Shown here in pieces: positions 23,883-34,167 of a stretch of 64,000 nucleotides of DNA. The stretch is from assembly GCA_950097245.1 (NCBI GenBank), contig CATNCS010000002.1, forward strand, positions 35,051 to 99,050, in the 5' to 3' direction. The notes beneath the pieces are model-generated. The model was not told the origin of the DNA and did not search any database. It saw nothing but the letters and a program-made list of their open reading frames with translations. Position numbers and translations under genes: made by a program. The DNA comes from an uncultured Oscillospiraceae bacterium. Lineage in GTDB: Bacteria > Bacillota > Clostridia > Oscillospirales > Oscillospiraceae. Position 1 is the stretch's first letter. The number at the start of each line of letters is the position of its first letter.

Positions 23883-24974
23883 ATGGGCCGCGTCAATAAG
23901 GATGTCGGCGGCTATCGGGGCCGCAGGACGATTACGGATATTTTAAAGTTTATCGCGGTTGCCCTGGGGGTGATCGTAGTCCTTGTGCTGGCCGGGGGGC
24001 TCTACCTCCAAAAATACATGGTCTATACCGACGAGGGCCCCAAGCTGGAGCTGCCCCCCTTCCTCCAGATGTTCCGCCAGGGGGAGAAGGAGCCCGGCGT
24101 CTCCTCCTCCCATCCCAACTCCGGCAGCGTCAGTGTGGTAATTGATCCCGGCGGCAGCGCGTCCGAGCCCCCGGCGGAGCCGGAGAAGCCCGGCCTTGCC
24201 ATTCAGCTGACCGTGGACGATGTCCTGAACGGCACCGCCGCCGCCAGGCTGGAGGAGGCCGGGGCGGATACCCTGATTCTGGAGGCGAAGGCCTCCAGCG
24301 GGCAGCTGATCTGGCACTCCGACCTGTTCACCGCCGACTGGGCGGAGGTAAACGCCCCCCAGTCCAACAACGAGGCCCTGAAGCAGTGGAACGAGGGGAA
24401 GGTGTACACCGTCGCCCGGGTGTGCTGCTTCCGGGACGACAGCGTCCCCTACTCCCTGAACAAGCGGGCCCTGCGCAAGGGGAACTACAACTGGCGGGAT
24501 GAGCTGGGCCTGCGCTGGATGAGTCCCGCCCACGAGGAGAACCAGGCCTATATCGCCGGGCTGTGCGGCGAGCTGGCCGCCTTGGGCTTTGACGAGATTG
24601 TGCTGGAGCAGTGGCACTTCCCCGTGGGGGGAAAGACGGAGAACATCACCCGTGGCGACCGCTACGACCCCAACGCCTTTACCACGGAGCTGGAGGACAT
24701 GCTCACCCAGGTTCAGGGGGCGCTGGGACCCTACGACACCAAGCTCTCCCTCCGTTTCGGGGCGGAAGCCCTGAATGACGGGTGCAGCCTCAGCGGCCTA
24801 AGCCCTGAGCTGCTGGACCGTTTTGCCAGCCGTTTCTGGACAGAGCAGGAGGGGCGGATGTCCCTGTCCGCCTCACCTGCCGTCCGGGATTTGCAGGAGC
24901 GGACGGTGGAGATCGTCCCTCAGGCGGACGAAGACCGGGAATTCTTCCAGGCGGTCATCCCCCCGAAGGAGTAA
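23883..24974 (+). CDS. Membrane-anchored putative glycoside hydrolase (DUF4015-like)
   Basis: The 363-residue protein has a short basic N-terminus and one transmembrane helix (about 20-42). A proline/serine-rich linker (65-105) precedes an extracellular TIM-barrel-like domain. Segments such as AGADTLILEAKASSG, YTVARVCCFRDD, RWMSPAHEENQAYIAGL and LGFDEIVLEQWHFP resemble the putative glycoside hydrolase family DUF4015. Substrate and activity are unknown; a wall or capsular glycan is plausible. It is a single gene with its own promoter and terminator. Confidence 0.65.
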   Translation: MGRVNKDVGGYRGRRTITDILKFIAVALGVIVVLVLAGGLYLQKYMVYTDEGPKLELPPFLQMFRQGEKEPGVSSSHPNSGSVSVVIDPGGSASEPPAEPEKPGLAIQLTVDDVLNGTAAARLEEAGADTLILEAKASSGQLIWHSDLFTADWAEVNAPQSNNEALKQWNEGKVYTVARVCCFRDDSVPYSLNKRALRKGNYNWRDELGLRWMSPAHEENQAYIAGLCGELAALGFDEIVLEQWHFPVGGKTENITRGDRYDPNAFTTELEDMLTQVQGALGPYDTKLSLRFGAEALNDGCSLSGLSPELLDRFASRFWTEQEGRMSLSASPAVRDLQERTVEIVPQADEDREFFQAVIPPKE

Positions 24975-24985
24975 CAGAAAACGAC

Positions 24986-25017
24986 GCCGCCCGGCCGGAA
25001 ACGGCCGGGCGGCTTTT
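24986..25017 (+). terminator. Terminator of the glycosidase-like gene
   Basis: GCCGCCCGGCCG/CGGCCGGGCGGC 12-bp stem with GAAA loop followed by TTTT. Confidence 0.9.
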
Positions 25018-25091
25018 ATCCAAAACGGAAAAAGTGCGGAAAACTCAGGCAAACGCGGAGAATTGCCCAGCTAAAAATGGTGAAAAAGGCC

Positions 25092-25120
25092 TTGATTTTT
25101 CGGGAAGATTTGACTACAAT
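25092..25120 (+). promoter_or_regulatory. Promoter of the V-ATPase operon
   Basis: -35 TTGATT (25092-25097) and -10 TACAAT (25115-25120) with a 17-bp spacer, about 50 bp before the first gene. Confidence 0.6.
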
Positions 25121-25169
25121 GGGAGATAGCAAATTCCTATATTCTAGCATTGGAAAAGGTGGTGAAAAC

Positions 25170-25484
25170 ATGGCATTGGAAGCGATCCAGACGGTCACAC
25201 AGGCCGAGGCCAAGGCCAAGGCGGACCGGGAGGCGGCGGCGGCCCAGGCCAAGCAGAGGCTGGCCGATGCCCAGCGGGAAGCGAAGCAGATTGTGGAGCA
25301 GGCCCGGCAGCAGGCTCGGGAAGAGGCCCGTCAGATGATGGCGGAGGCCGAGTCCAAGGCGGCCCAGCTGACAGGGGAGGAACTTACCCGGGCGGCGGCG
25401 GACTGTGACACGCTGAAGCAAAATGCCCGGGGGCGGCTTGAGGAGGCCGCGCAGCTCATTGTTGGAAGGGTTGTGGAACGGTAA
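25170..25484 (+). CDS. V/A-type ATPase peripheral stalk subunit (G/H-like)
   Basis: ATG 25170 is chosen (GGTGG upstream); the longer frame from 25077 overlaps the promoter. The 104-residue protein is almost entirely an Ala/Glu/Lys/Gln-rich coiled coil, as expected of the stalk subunit that pairs with subunit E. Assignment rests on this composition and on its position as first gene of the operon. Its stop overlaps the subunit I start. Confidence 0.8.
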   Translation: MALEAIQTVTQAEAKAKADREAAAAQAKQRLADAQREAKQIVEQARQQAREEARQMMAEAESKAAQLTGEELTRAAADCDTLKQNARGRLEEAAQLIVGRVVER

Positions 25485-27412
25485 TGGCCATAGAAAAAAT
25501 GAAACGCCTGCGGGTGGTGGCTATGGCGGCCGACCGGGAGGCGGTGCTCCGCACACTCCAGCACATGGGCTGTGTGGAAATCATCCAGCCGGAGGCCGAC
25601 CCGGACGACCCCCTGTGGGCCTCCCTCACCCCCCCGGAGACGGCTGGACTGGCCGCCGCCCATGAGGAGAAATCCCAGGCGGAGCGGGCCCTGGAGGTCC
25701 TCAAGCGGTATGCCCCGGTGAAGGGCGGGCTGCTGACCCCCAAGCCCGGCGTGCGGGAGGGGGAACTCCTGGATGAGGATCGGGCGGAAAAGGCCCGGGC
25801 CGCCGCCAGAGAGGTCAACGACCTGGACCGCCGCCTGGCCGCCATCCACGGGGAAGAGAACAAGCTGGAGGCCCAAAAGGCGGCCCTGCGTCCCTGGCAG
25901 AGCCTGGATTTGCCCCTGGAGACCGGCTCCACCGGACAGGTGGCCATCCAGCTGGGCACCCTGCCCGCCGCCCTGGCCATGAACCAGGCGGAGGGAGAGG
26001 TCCGGGCCGCCAGTGAGCTGGCCCAGCTCACCGAGGTGTCCTCCGACAGAGACGCCCGCTACTGCACCCTGGTGTGTCACGCCAGCGAGGCGGAGGAGGT
26101 GCTGGAGGCCCTGAAGGCCCTGGGCTGGTCCCGGGCCAATCTCCGGGAGTGGACGGGCACCGCGTCGGCCAACCTGAGCCGCCTGGAGCGGGAGACGGAC
26201 GAGCGGAAGGCGGAGGAGGCCTCCATCCAGGAGAAGCTGTCCGCCATGGGTGAGCGCAACGCCCCCCTGCGGCAGCTGTCCGACCTGGCCGGGGTGACCA
26301 TCAGCCGGGAGGAGGCCCGCAGCCGCCTGATGGATACGGGGTAGACCTTCCTGCTGGAGGGCTGGGTCCCGGCGGAGCGCTGGCCCGCCCTGGAGAAGGA
26401 GCTGGACCAGTACCCCTGCGCCTGCGAGGTAAGCGACCCCGCCCCTGAGGAGTATGAAAAGGTGCCGGTGAAGCTGAAAAACAACCTTCTCACCAAGCCC
26501 CTGAACATGGTCACCGAGATGTACTCCCTGCCCGCCTACGGCACCCTGGACCCCAACCCCCTGATGGCCCCCTTCTTCATCCTGTTCTACGGGATCATGA
26601 TGGCGGACATGGGGTACGGTCTGCTGATGATACTGGCCGGAGCGATTATCCTGAAAAAGAAGAAGCCCGGCGGCACCTTCGGCCACCTGTGCGGCCTGCT
26701 GGTGCTGTGCGGCATCACCACGTTCATCATGGGCGCCCTCACCGGCGGCTTCTTCGGCGATTTCCTCACCCAGGTGGTCAAGCTGACCACCGGCGGCGAC
26801 TTCGCTCTGCCCGCCCTGTTTACCCCCCTGGAGGACACCATGATGATCCTCATCGGGGCCATGTGTCTGGGCTTTGTGCAGATTATCACCGGCATGGCCA
26901 TCAGCTTTGTTTCCAAGCTGAAAAACGGCCAGGTGCTGGACGCCGTCTTTGAGGAGGTCACCTGGTGGGTGGTCTTTGCCGGCCTGGGCCTGATGATTGT
27001 GGGGATTACCCCCATCGTGCTCATTGTCGGACTGGTGCTGGTGGTGGCCGGCCCTGTGATTCAAAATCAGGGCTTCGGGAAGATCACGGGAATTTTCGGC
27101 TCCCTGTACAACCATGTGACGGGCTACTTCGGCGACATTTTGTCCTACTCCCGTCTCATGGCCCTGATGCTGGCCGGCAGCGTGATTGCCCAGGTGTTCA
27201 ACACCCTGGGAGCCATCCCGGGCAACATCGTGATTTTCCTGATTATCTCCTTCGCGGGCAACACCCTGAACTTCGCTTTGAACCTGCTGGGCTGCTACGT
27301 CCACGACCTGCGCTTGCAGTGCCTGGAGTACTTCGGCAAGTTCTATCAGGACGGCGGAAAGCCCTTCCGCCCCCTGAATCTCAATACCAAATACTACGAG
27401 GTAGTTAAATAA
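25484..27412 (+). pseudogene. ntpI: V/A-type ATPase subunit I, interrupted by an in-frame TAG
   Basis: The first 286 codons (25484-26344) encode the cytosolic stator domain and end ...SRLMDTG at TAG 26342-26344. The same frame continues without further stops to 27412: TFLLEGWVPAE, then the multi-helix membrane domain (MADMGYGLLMI, GFFGDFL, GDILSYSRLMAL) that forms the ion half-channel. The full frame of 642 codons matches the normal subunit length. A GTG at 26462 with GAGGAG 9 nt upstream could restart translation and give the membrane half alone. So this is a nonsense mutation, a sequence error, a read-through site or a gene split in two. All neighbouring subunits are intact, which argues that the enzyme is used. 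Confidence 0.85.
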
Positions 27413-27967
<555 letters not shown>

Positions 27968-27982
27968 GGCGGGTGGCAGCCG

Positions 27983-28666
27983 ATGGAAGGAATCGAAAAA
28001 ATCACCGCCAAAATCGCCCAGGACGCCCAGGCTGAAATCGACAGGCTGATGGCGGAAACTGAGGAGAAGGTCCGGGCCGTCCGGGCCAACGCAGAGCACC
28101 AGGCCCAGCAGGAGGCCAACGAAATTGTGGAGAAGGGCCGTATGGCCGCCGCCGAGCGGCTGGAGCGGCTGAGCTCCGCCGCCCAGATGGAGCGGCGCAA
28201 GCTGGAGCTGGCCTCCAAGCAGGAGGTGCTGGGTGAGGCCTTTGACCTGGCCCTGGAAAAGCTGTGCGCCCTGCCCGAGAAGGAGTACATCGCCCTGCTG
28301 ACCAGGCTGGCCCTGGAGGCCAGCACCAGCGGCCGGGAGCAGATCATCTTCTCTCAGAAGGACCGCAATACCGTGGGCAAGCAGGTGGTCATGGCCGCCA
28401 ACGACGCCCTCATCAAGGACCGGGCCCCTGGCCTGCCGGACGAGGTGGCCAAGTCCAGGGTGGGCACCCTGATGGATAAGCTGATCCACAACACCACCGC
28501 TATCGTCACCGGCGCCGGCCTCACTCTGTCCGAGCAGACCCGGGACATCAGGGGCGGCTTTATCATGGTGGACGGCGACGTGGAGATCAACTGCGCCTTC
28601 GAGACCCTGGTCCGCCTCCAGCGGGAAAAAATGGAGAAGCAGGTCGCTGATACACTGTTTCAATAA
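27983..28666 (+). CDS. ntpE: V/A-type ATPase subunit E
   Basis: This 227-residue peripheral-stalk subunit has a long N-terminal coiled coil (1-100), rich in Ala/Glu/Gln/Arg. A globular C-terminal domain includes VGTLMDKLIHNTTA and RGGFIMVDGDVEINCAFETL, the conserved E-subunit segment that contacts subunit B. It pairs with the G/H-like subunit. The gene follows ntpK by 15 bp and is separated from ntpC by a repeat element. Confidence 0.9.
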   Translation: MEGIEKITAKIAQDAQAEIDRLMAETEEKVRAVRANAEHQAQQEANEIVEKGRMAAAERLERLSSAAQMERRKLELASKQEVLGEAFDLALEKLCALPEKEYIALLTRLALEASTSGREQIIFSQKDRNTVGKQVVMAANDALIKDRAPGLPDEVAKSRVGTLMDKLIHNTTAIVTGAGLTLSEQTRDIRGGFIMVDGDVEINCAFETLVRLQREKMEKQVADTLFQ

Positions 28667-28668
28667 TC

Positions 28669-28724
28669 TGTAGGGGCCGCCGCCTTCGGCGGCCCGCGGG
28701 CGGCCCAGGAGGGCCGCCCCTACA
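28669..28724. repeat. GTAGGGGC-type palindromic repeat inside the V-ATPase operon (E/C junction)
   Basis: TGTAGGGGCCGCCGCCTTCG begins one hairpin and a second ends GGCCGCCCCTACA. Both are GC-rich enough to act as transcriptional or RNA-stability elements between ntpE and ntpC. Confidence 0.8.
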
Positions 28725-28769
28725 GGGCACATCAAATCCAAAGCAAGCGAAAACGAGAGGAGGGATATT

Positions 28770-29753
28770 TTGTCCCACCGCAAAAAAGATACTGACTATC
28801 TGGCCATCTCAGCGAGAATCCGGGCCATGGAAAACAGGCTCCTCACCCGGGAGCGGATGGACCGGATGATCGAGGCCCGTGACGACAGCGAGGCCCTGAA
28901 GAGCCTGGCCGAGTGCGGCTATGCCGAGGGGCTCCTGGACGCCGTCCTGGCCCAGGCCCGGGCAGAGGTCTTCAAGGACATGGAGCAGGGGGCGCCCGAC
29001 CCCCGGCTGGTGGAGGTCTTCCAGATCAAGTACGACTACCACAACGCCAAGACCATCCTCAAGGCCCAGGCTATGGGCTCCGACCCGGAGCGCCTGCTAC
29101 TGGCCGGAGGCCGCTACGACCCCGCCGCCCTCTGGGACGGCTGGAGGCGGGAGGCCCTCAGCGGGGTGGACGAGGCCTTTAAGAAGGCCATGGAGCAGGC
29201 CAAGGCCGCCCTGGACGACGGGGGCGACCCCCAGCAGGCCGACCTGATTCTGGACCGGGCCTGCTACGCCGAGATGGCCAAGCTGGCCAGAGAGCTGGAG
29301 AGCCCCTTCCTCCAGGGCTATGTCCGCCTGTCGGTGGATGTGGCCAACCTGCGGGCCGCCGTCCGGGTGGCCCGGATGGGCCGGGAGGGGGAGTTCCTCC
29401 GCCAGGTGCTGCTGCCCGGGGGCAATGTCTCCGAAGGGGCTATCGCCGCCGCCCGGGGAGACGCCCTGGGCGAGGTGTTCCGGTCCGGGCCCCTGGCCCA
29501 GGCCGCCGCGCTGGGGGCCAAGCTGGCCCAGCCGGGAGGGGAGTCCCTCACCGCCTTCGAGCGGGAGTGTGACAACGCCCTCACCGCCTACCTGGCCGCC
29601 GCCCGCCGCATCCCCTTTGGGGAGGAGACAGTGATTGGCTACCTGTACGCCAAAGAGCTGGAGTTCACCGCCATCCGGGCCATCTTCGCCGGACGGGCGG
29701 CGGGGCTGGATGGAGACACCATCCGTTCCCGGCTCCGGGAAACCTATGTGTAA
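28770..29753 (+). CDS. ntpC: V/A-type ATPase subunit C
   Basis: A TTG start at 28770 follows AGGAGGG. The 327-residue all-helical subunit shows typical features: YLAISARIRAMENRLLTRE near the start, the DYHNAKTILKAQ helix, and FGEETVIGYLYAKELEFTAIRAIFAG near the C-terminus. It is the socket joining the central shaft to the membrane rotor. The unusual start codon may lower its translation relative to neighbours, which fits its single copy per complex. Confidence 0.9.
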   Translation: MSHRKKDTDYLAISARIRAMENRLLTRERMDRMIEARDDSEALKSLAECGYAEGLLDAVLAQARAEVFKDMEQGAPDPRLVEVFQIKYDYHNAKTILKAQAMGSDPERLLLAGGRYDPAALWDGWRREALSGVDEAFKKAMEQAKAALDDGGDPQQADLILDRACYAEMAKLARELESPFLQGYVRLSVDVANLRAAVRVARMGREGEFLRQVLLPGGNVSEGAIAAARGDALGEVFRSGPLAQAAALGAKLAQPGGESLTAFERECDNALTAYLAAARRIPFGEETVIGYLYAKELEFTAIRAIFAGRAAGLDGDTIRSRLRETYV

Positions 29754-29765
29754 GGGGGATTGCAG

Positions 29766-30074
29766 ATGTATAAGATTGCCGCCATGGGCGACAAGGACAG
29801 CGTCCTGGGCTTCAAGGCCCTGGGACTGGAGGTCTGCCCGGTAGAGTCCCCCGAGGAGGGTCGGGAGGCCCTCCACCGCATGGCGAAGGAGAACTACGCT
29901 ATCATCTATATGACCGAGCAGCTGGCCGCCCAGCTCCCCCAGGAGGTGGCCCGATACAAGGACGCCCTCACCCCGGCCATCATCCTCATCCCCGGCAAGG
30001 AGGGCTCCCTGGGCATCGGCATGGCCAACGTCAAAACGGCGGTCGAACGGGCCGTCGGCGCGGATATTTTGTGA
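29766..30074 (+). CDS. ntpG: V/A-type ATPase subunit F
   Basis: ATG 29766 (GGGGGAT upstream) gives a 102-residue protein with the subunit F Rossmann-like pattern: YKIAAMGDKDSVLGFKALGL, YAIIYMTEQLA and AIILIPGKEGSLGIGMANVKTAVERAVGADIL. It is part of the central rotor shaft with subunit D and can influence coupling. In Enterococcus the same position is called ntpG. A repeat cluster separates it from subunit A. Confidence 0.9.
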   Translation: MYKIAAMGDKDSVLGFKALGLEVCPVESPEEGREALHRMAKENYAIIYMTEQLAAQLPQEVARYKDALTPAIILIPGKEGSLGIGMANVKTAVERAVGADIL

Positions 30075-30082
30075 CGGCTGTG

Positions 30083-30180
30083 TGTAGGGGCGGACATTGT
30101 CCGCCCGCCCCTCATACACATGGCGCGTGATGTACGGGCGGCCTGTGGCCGCCCGCGGGCGCACAATGTGCGCCCCTACA
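30083..30180. repeat. GTAGGGGC-type palindromic repeat cluster inside the V-ATPase operon (F/A junction)
   Basis: Three hairpins lie between TGTAGGGGCGGACATTGTCC and a final unit ending ATGTGCGCCCCTACA, filling nearly the whole gap before ntpA. Confidence 0.8.
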
Positions 30181-30223
30181 GACCGATTCAAGAAATTCAC
30201 CCAGAAAGAAGGTATAACAGCCT

Positions 30224-31999
30224 ATGGGAAAAATCGTTAAGGTCTCCGGCCCGCTGGTGGTGGCCACCGGCATGGAGGAGGCCAACATGGCCGACGTGGT
30301 CCGTGTAGGCGAGCAGCGCCTCATCGGTGAGATCCTCACCATGACGGGCGGCTCCGCCTCCATCCAGGTCTACGAGGAGACCTCCGGCCTGGGCCCCGGC
30401 GCCGACGTGGTCACCACCGGCGCCCCCCTGTCCGTGGAGCTGGGCCCCGGCCTCATCGAGAACATCTACGACGGCATCCAGCGCCCGCTGGAGGTCATCA
30501 TGAAGAAGGTCAAGGGCAACAACCTGCCCCGCGGCGTGGAGGTGCCCGCCCTGGACCGGGAGAAGAAGTGGGACTTCACCGCTGTCGCCAAGGCCGGCGA
30601 CAAGGTGGTGGGCGGCGACATCATCGGCACCGTCCAGGAGACCAACTCCATCCTCCACAAGATCATGATCCCCCCCAAGATGAGCGGCACCATCGAGTCC
30701 ATCGCCTCCGGCTCCTACACGGTGCTGGACAAGATCGGCGTGCTGGTGGACGACAAGGGGGAGAAGCACGAGCTGACCATGATGCAGAAGTGGCCTGTCC
30801 GCGTGGGCCGGCCCTACAAGCACAAGTACCCCCCGGTGATCCCCCTCCAGTCCGGCCAGCGGATTGTAGACACCTTCTTCCCCGTGGCCAAGGGGGGCAC
30901 CGCCGCCATCCCCGGCCCCTTCGGCTCCGGCAAGACTGTCATGCAGCACGCCCTGGCCAAGTTCTCCGACGTGGACGTGGTGATCTACATCGGCTGCGGC
31001 GAACGGGGCAACGAGATGACCGACGTGCTCCGGGAGTTCCCCGAGCTCATCGACCCCCGCACCGGCGAGACGCTGATGAAGCGGACGGTGCTCATCGCCA
31101 ACACCTCCGACATGCCCGTGGCCGCCCGTGAGGCGTCCATCTACACCGGCATCACCATCGCCGAGTACTTCCGTGACATGGGCTACGCCGTGGCCGTCAT
31201 CGCCGACTCCACCTCCCGCTGGGCCGAGGCCCTGCGTGAGATGTCCGGCCGTCTGGAGGAGATGCCCGGCGAGGAGGGCTACCCCGCCTACCTGTCCTCC
31301 CGTCTGGCCCAGTTCTACGAGCGGGCCGGCTCCGTCTCCTGCCTGGGGTCCGAGGAGGACCGCCGTGGCTCCCTGACCGCCGTGGGCGCGGTCTCCCCTC
31401 CGGGCGGCGACCTGTCCGAGCCCGTCTCCCAGGCCACCATGCGCATCGTCAAGGTGTTCTGGGCCCTGGACGCCTCCCTGGCCTACCGCCGCCACTTCCC
31501 CGCCATCAACTGGCTGACCTCCCACACCCTGTATCTGGACTCCCTGCGCCCCTGGTACGACGAGAACCTGGGCAAGGACTTCCTCATCAACCGGGAGTGG
31601 GCCATGTCCACCCTCCAGGAGGAGGCCAACCTGAACGAGATCGTCCAGCTGGTGGGTAAGGACTCCCTGTCCGCCAAGGACCAGATCACCCTGGAGATTG
31701 CAAAAATGCTCCGGGAGGACTTCCTCCAGCAGAACTCCTTCGTGGACATTGACTGCTACTCCGAGTACGACCGCCAGGCCCGGATGCTGGCCATGATCCG
31801 CCGCTACGAGGACCTGTGCCGTGACGCCTCCGCCAAGGGCGGCAGCCTGAACGACCTGTTCGGCGTGCCCGTGCGGGAGAAGATCGGCCGTGCCAAGTCG
31901 GTGGTGGCCGAGGAGTACCAGGCCGCCTACGACATCATCAATCAGGAGATGGAGGAGCAGATTGCCGCCATCGCCGAGAAGGGAGCGGATGAAGCATGA
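30224..31999 (+). CDS. ntpA: V/A-type ATPase catalytic subunit A
   Basis: The 591-residue catalytic subunit has the P-loop [11 protein letters not shown] (about 232-242), the catalytic Glu segment [13 protein letters not shown], the Walker B-like [17 protein letters not shown], and the A-type non-homologous insert (about 115-190). It hydrolyses ATP in the A3B3 head to drive ion pumping. The stop overlaps the ntpB ATG by 4 bp. A and B run as one translational unit. Confidence 0.95.
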   Translation: MGKIVKVSGPLVVATGMEEANMADVVRVGEQRLIGEILTMTGGSASIQVYEETSGLGPGADVVTTGAPLSVELGPGLIENIYDGIQRPLEVIMKKVKGNNLPRGVEVPALDREKKWDFTAVAKAGDKVVGGDIIGTVQETNSILHKIMIPPKMSGTIESIASGSYTVLDKIGVLVDDKGEKHELTMMQKWPVRVGRPYKHKYPPVIPLQSGQRIVDTFFPVAKGGTAAIPGPFGSGKTVMQHALAKFSDVDVVIYIGCGERGNEMTDVLREFPELIDPRTGETLMKRTVLIANTSDMPVAAREASIYTGITIAEYFRDMGYAVAVIADSTSRWAEALREMSGRLEEMPGEEGYPAYLSSRLAQFYERAGSVSCLGSEEDRRGSLTAVGAVSPPGGDLSEPVSQATMRIVKVFWALDASLAYRRHFPAINWLTSHTLYLDSLRPWYDENLGKDFLINREWAMSTLQEEANLNEIVQLVGKDSLSAKDQITLEIAKMLREDFLQQNSFVDIDCYSEYDRQARMLAMIRRYEDLCRDASAKGGSLNDLFGVPVREKIGRAKSVVAEEYQAAYDIINQEMEEQIAAIAEKGADEA

Positions 32000-33384
32000 T
32001 TCGGGAATATAAAACCATCGAAGAAATCTCCGGCCCTCTGATGGTGGTCAAGCGGGTCCAGGGCGTCACCTACGACGAGCTGGCCGAGGTGGAGCTCACC
32101 GACGGCACCGTCCGCCGCTGCAAGGTGCTGGAGGTCAACGGCGACTCCGCCGTGGTCCAGCTGTTCGAGGCCTCCGCCGGCATCAACCTGCGGGACTCCA
32201 AGATTCGTTTCCTGGGCCACCCCCTCCAGCTGGCCGTCTCCGGCGACATGCTGGGCCGTGTGTTCAACGGCATGGGCCAGCCCATCGACGGCGGCCCCGC
32301 CATCCTGGCCGACGAGTACCGTGACATCAACGGCCTGGCCATGAACCCCGCCGCCCGGAACTACCCCAACGAGTTTATCCAGACGGGCATCTCCACCATC
32401 GACGGCCTGAACACCCTGGTCCGCGGTCAGAAGCTGCCCATCTTCTCCGGCTCCGGCCTGCCCCACTCCGCCCTGGCCGCCCAGATCGCCCGTCAGGCCA
32501 AGGTGCTGGACGGCGAGTCCAACTTCGCCGTGGTCTTCGCCGCCATCGGTATCACCTTCGAGGAGTCGGAGTTCTTCGTCCAGGAGTTCCGCCGCACCGG
32601 CGCCATCGACCGGACGGTCCTGTTCACCAACCTGGCCAACGACCCCGCCGTGGAGCGTATCGCCACCCCCCGTATGGCCCTCACAGCGGCGGAGTACCTG
32701 GCCTTCGAGAAGGGGATGCACGTGCTGGTCATCCTCACCGACATCACCAACTACGCCGAGGCCCTGCGTGAGGTGTCCGCCGCCAAGAAGGAGGTCCCCG
32801 GCCGCCGCGGCTACCCCGGCTACCTGTACACCGACCTGGCCACCCTCTACGAGCGGGCCGGCCGTCAGATCGGCAAGGAGGGGTCCATCACCATGATCCC
32901 CATCCTCACCATGCCCGAGGACGACAAGACCCACCCCATCCCCGACCTGACCGGCTATATCACCGAGGGCCAGATCATCCTGTCCCGGGAGCTGTTCCGC
33001 AAGGGCGTCAATCCCCCGGTGGACGTGCTGCCCTCTCTGTCCCGACTGAAGGACAAGGGCACCGGCGAGGGCAAGACCCGTGAGGACCACGCCGGCACCA
33101 TGAACCAGCTCTTCGCGGCCTACGCCACCGGCAAGGAGAACAAGGAGCTCATGTCCATCCTGGGCGAGGCGGCCCTGAGCCCCACCGACCTGCTGTACGC
33201 CAAGTTTGCCGACGAGTTTGAGCGCCGGTACGTCTCCCAGGGGACGGACGAGAACCGCTCCATCTTCGAGACCCTGGACCTGGGCTGGGACCTGCTGTCC
33301 ATCCTGCCCCGGACTGAGCTGAAGCGGATCAAGCCCGAGATGATCGAAAAGTATATGCCCAAGAAGGAACAAGGGGGGGTATAA
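31996..33384 (+). CDS. ntpB: V/A-type ATPase regulatory subunit B
   Basis: The 462-residue subunit resembles catalytic subunits but lacks a canonical P-loop, with [19 protein letters not shown] in that place. Other family features are [32 protein letters not shown] and [21 protein letters not shown]. It contributes the Arg finger to the A-subunit site. The start overlaps ntpA and the end abuts ntpD directly. Confidence 0.95.
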   Translation: MIREYKTIEEISGPLMVVKRVQGVTYDELAEVELTDGTVRRCKVLEVNGDSAVVQLFEASAGINLRDSKIRFLGHPLQLAVSGDMLGRVFNGMGQPIDGGPAILADEYRDINGLAMNPAARNYPNEFIQTGISTIDGLNTLVRGQKLPIFSGSGLPHSALAAQIARQAKVLDGESNFAVVFAAIGITFEESEFFVQEFRRTGAIDRTVLFTNLANDPAVERIATPRMALTAAEYLAFEKGMHVLVILTDITNYAEALREVSAAKKEVPGRRGYPGYLYTDLATLYERAGRQIGKEGSITMIPILTMPEDDKTHPIPDLTGYITEGQIILSRELFRKGVNPPVDVLPSLSRLKDKGTGEGKTREDHAGTMNQLFAAYATGKENKELMSILGEAALSPTDLLYAKFADEFERRYVSQGTDENRSIFETLDLGWDLLSILPRTELKRIKPEMIEKYMPKKEQGGV

Positions 33385-34092
33385 ATGCCTTCCACAACGA
33401 TTAACCCCACCCGACAGGAGCTGAACCGGCTGAAAAACCGTCTGCGCACCTCCATCCGCGGCCACAAGCTGCTCAAGGACAAGCGGGACGAGCTGATGAA
33501 GCAGTTCATGGACGTGGTCCGGGAGAACCGGGCCCTCCGCAAGCGGGTGGAGGAGGGCCTGATGAAGGCCCACGGCGCCTTTACCGTGGCCGCCGCCCTC
33601 ATGTCCCCGGAGATGCTGGAGCAGTCGCTGCTCTACCCCAAGCAGTCCGTGGAGCTGGATATGACCTTCCAGAACATCATGTCGGTGGACGTGCCCCAGT
33701 ACCAGTTCCGCACCGGCAGCCAGGACCCCGGCGAGGTCTACCCCTACGGCTTCGCCCAGACCAGCGGCGAGCTGGACGACGCGGTGGACGCCCTGTCCCG
33801 GGTGCTGGGCGACATGCTCCGGCTGGCGGAGATCGAGAAGACCTCCCAGCTGCTGGCGGAGGAGATCGAAAAGACCCGCCGCCGGGTCAACGCCCTGGAG
33901 TACGTGAAGATCCCCGAGATGCAGGCCAACATCAAGTATATCACCATGAAGCTGGATGAGAACGAGCGCTCCAACACCATCCGCTTGATGAAGGTCAAGG
34001 ACCTTATCCTGAAGGAGGCCATCCAGGAGAAGCGGGCGGAGGATGCCCGCGCCATTGAGGCCTTCGGCGGGGAAGCCCCGGCCCAGGCGTAA
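33385..34092 (+). CDS. ntpD: V/A-type ATPase shaft subunit D
   Basis: The 235-residue rotor axle begins with the conserved INPTRQELNRLKNRLRTS and has two long antiparallel helices. The C-terminal helix has TRRRVNALEYVKIPEMQANIKYI (given here in part as the NALEY block). With subunit F it transmits rotation from the head to the rotor ring. It is the last gene of the operon and is followed by a terminator. Confidence 0.93.
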   Translation: MPSTTINPTRQELNRLKNRLRTSIRGHKLLKDKRDELMKQFMDVVRENRALRKRVEEGLMKAHGAFTVAAALMSPEMLEQSLLYPKQSVELDMTFQNIMSVDVPQYQFRTGSQDPGEVYPYGFAQTSGELDDAVDALSRVLGDMLRLAEIEKTSQLLAEEIEKTRRRVNALEYVKIPEMQANIKYITMKLDENERSNTIRLMKVKDLILKEAIQEKRAEDARAIEAFGGEAPAQA

Positions 34093-34111
34093 GAGCGGGA
34101 TAACACAAAAA

Positions 34112-34146
34112 GGTACTGCCTGGAACCCCGGGCAGTACCGTCTTTT
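34112..34146 (+). terminator. Terminator of the V-ATPase operon
   Basis: GGTACTGCC/GGCAGTACC stem with a 10-nt loop, followed by GTCTTTT. Confidence 0.85.
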
Positions 34147-34167
34147 ATAGAAAGGAAGGGATGAGCT

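Noticed and set aside
26342..26344. Pyrrolysine decoding of the amber codon in V-ATPase subunit I
   Set aside because: TAG is the ordinary final stop of several genes here (recombinase, binding lipoprotein, yhbY, rsfS, the 171-aa gene), no pyl gene is visible, and V-ATPase subunit I is not a known pyrrolysine protein.
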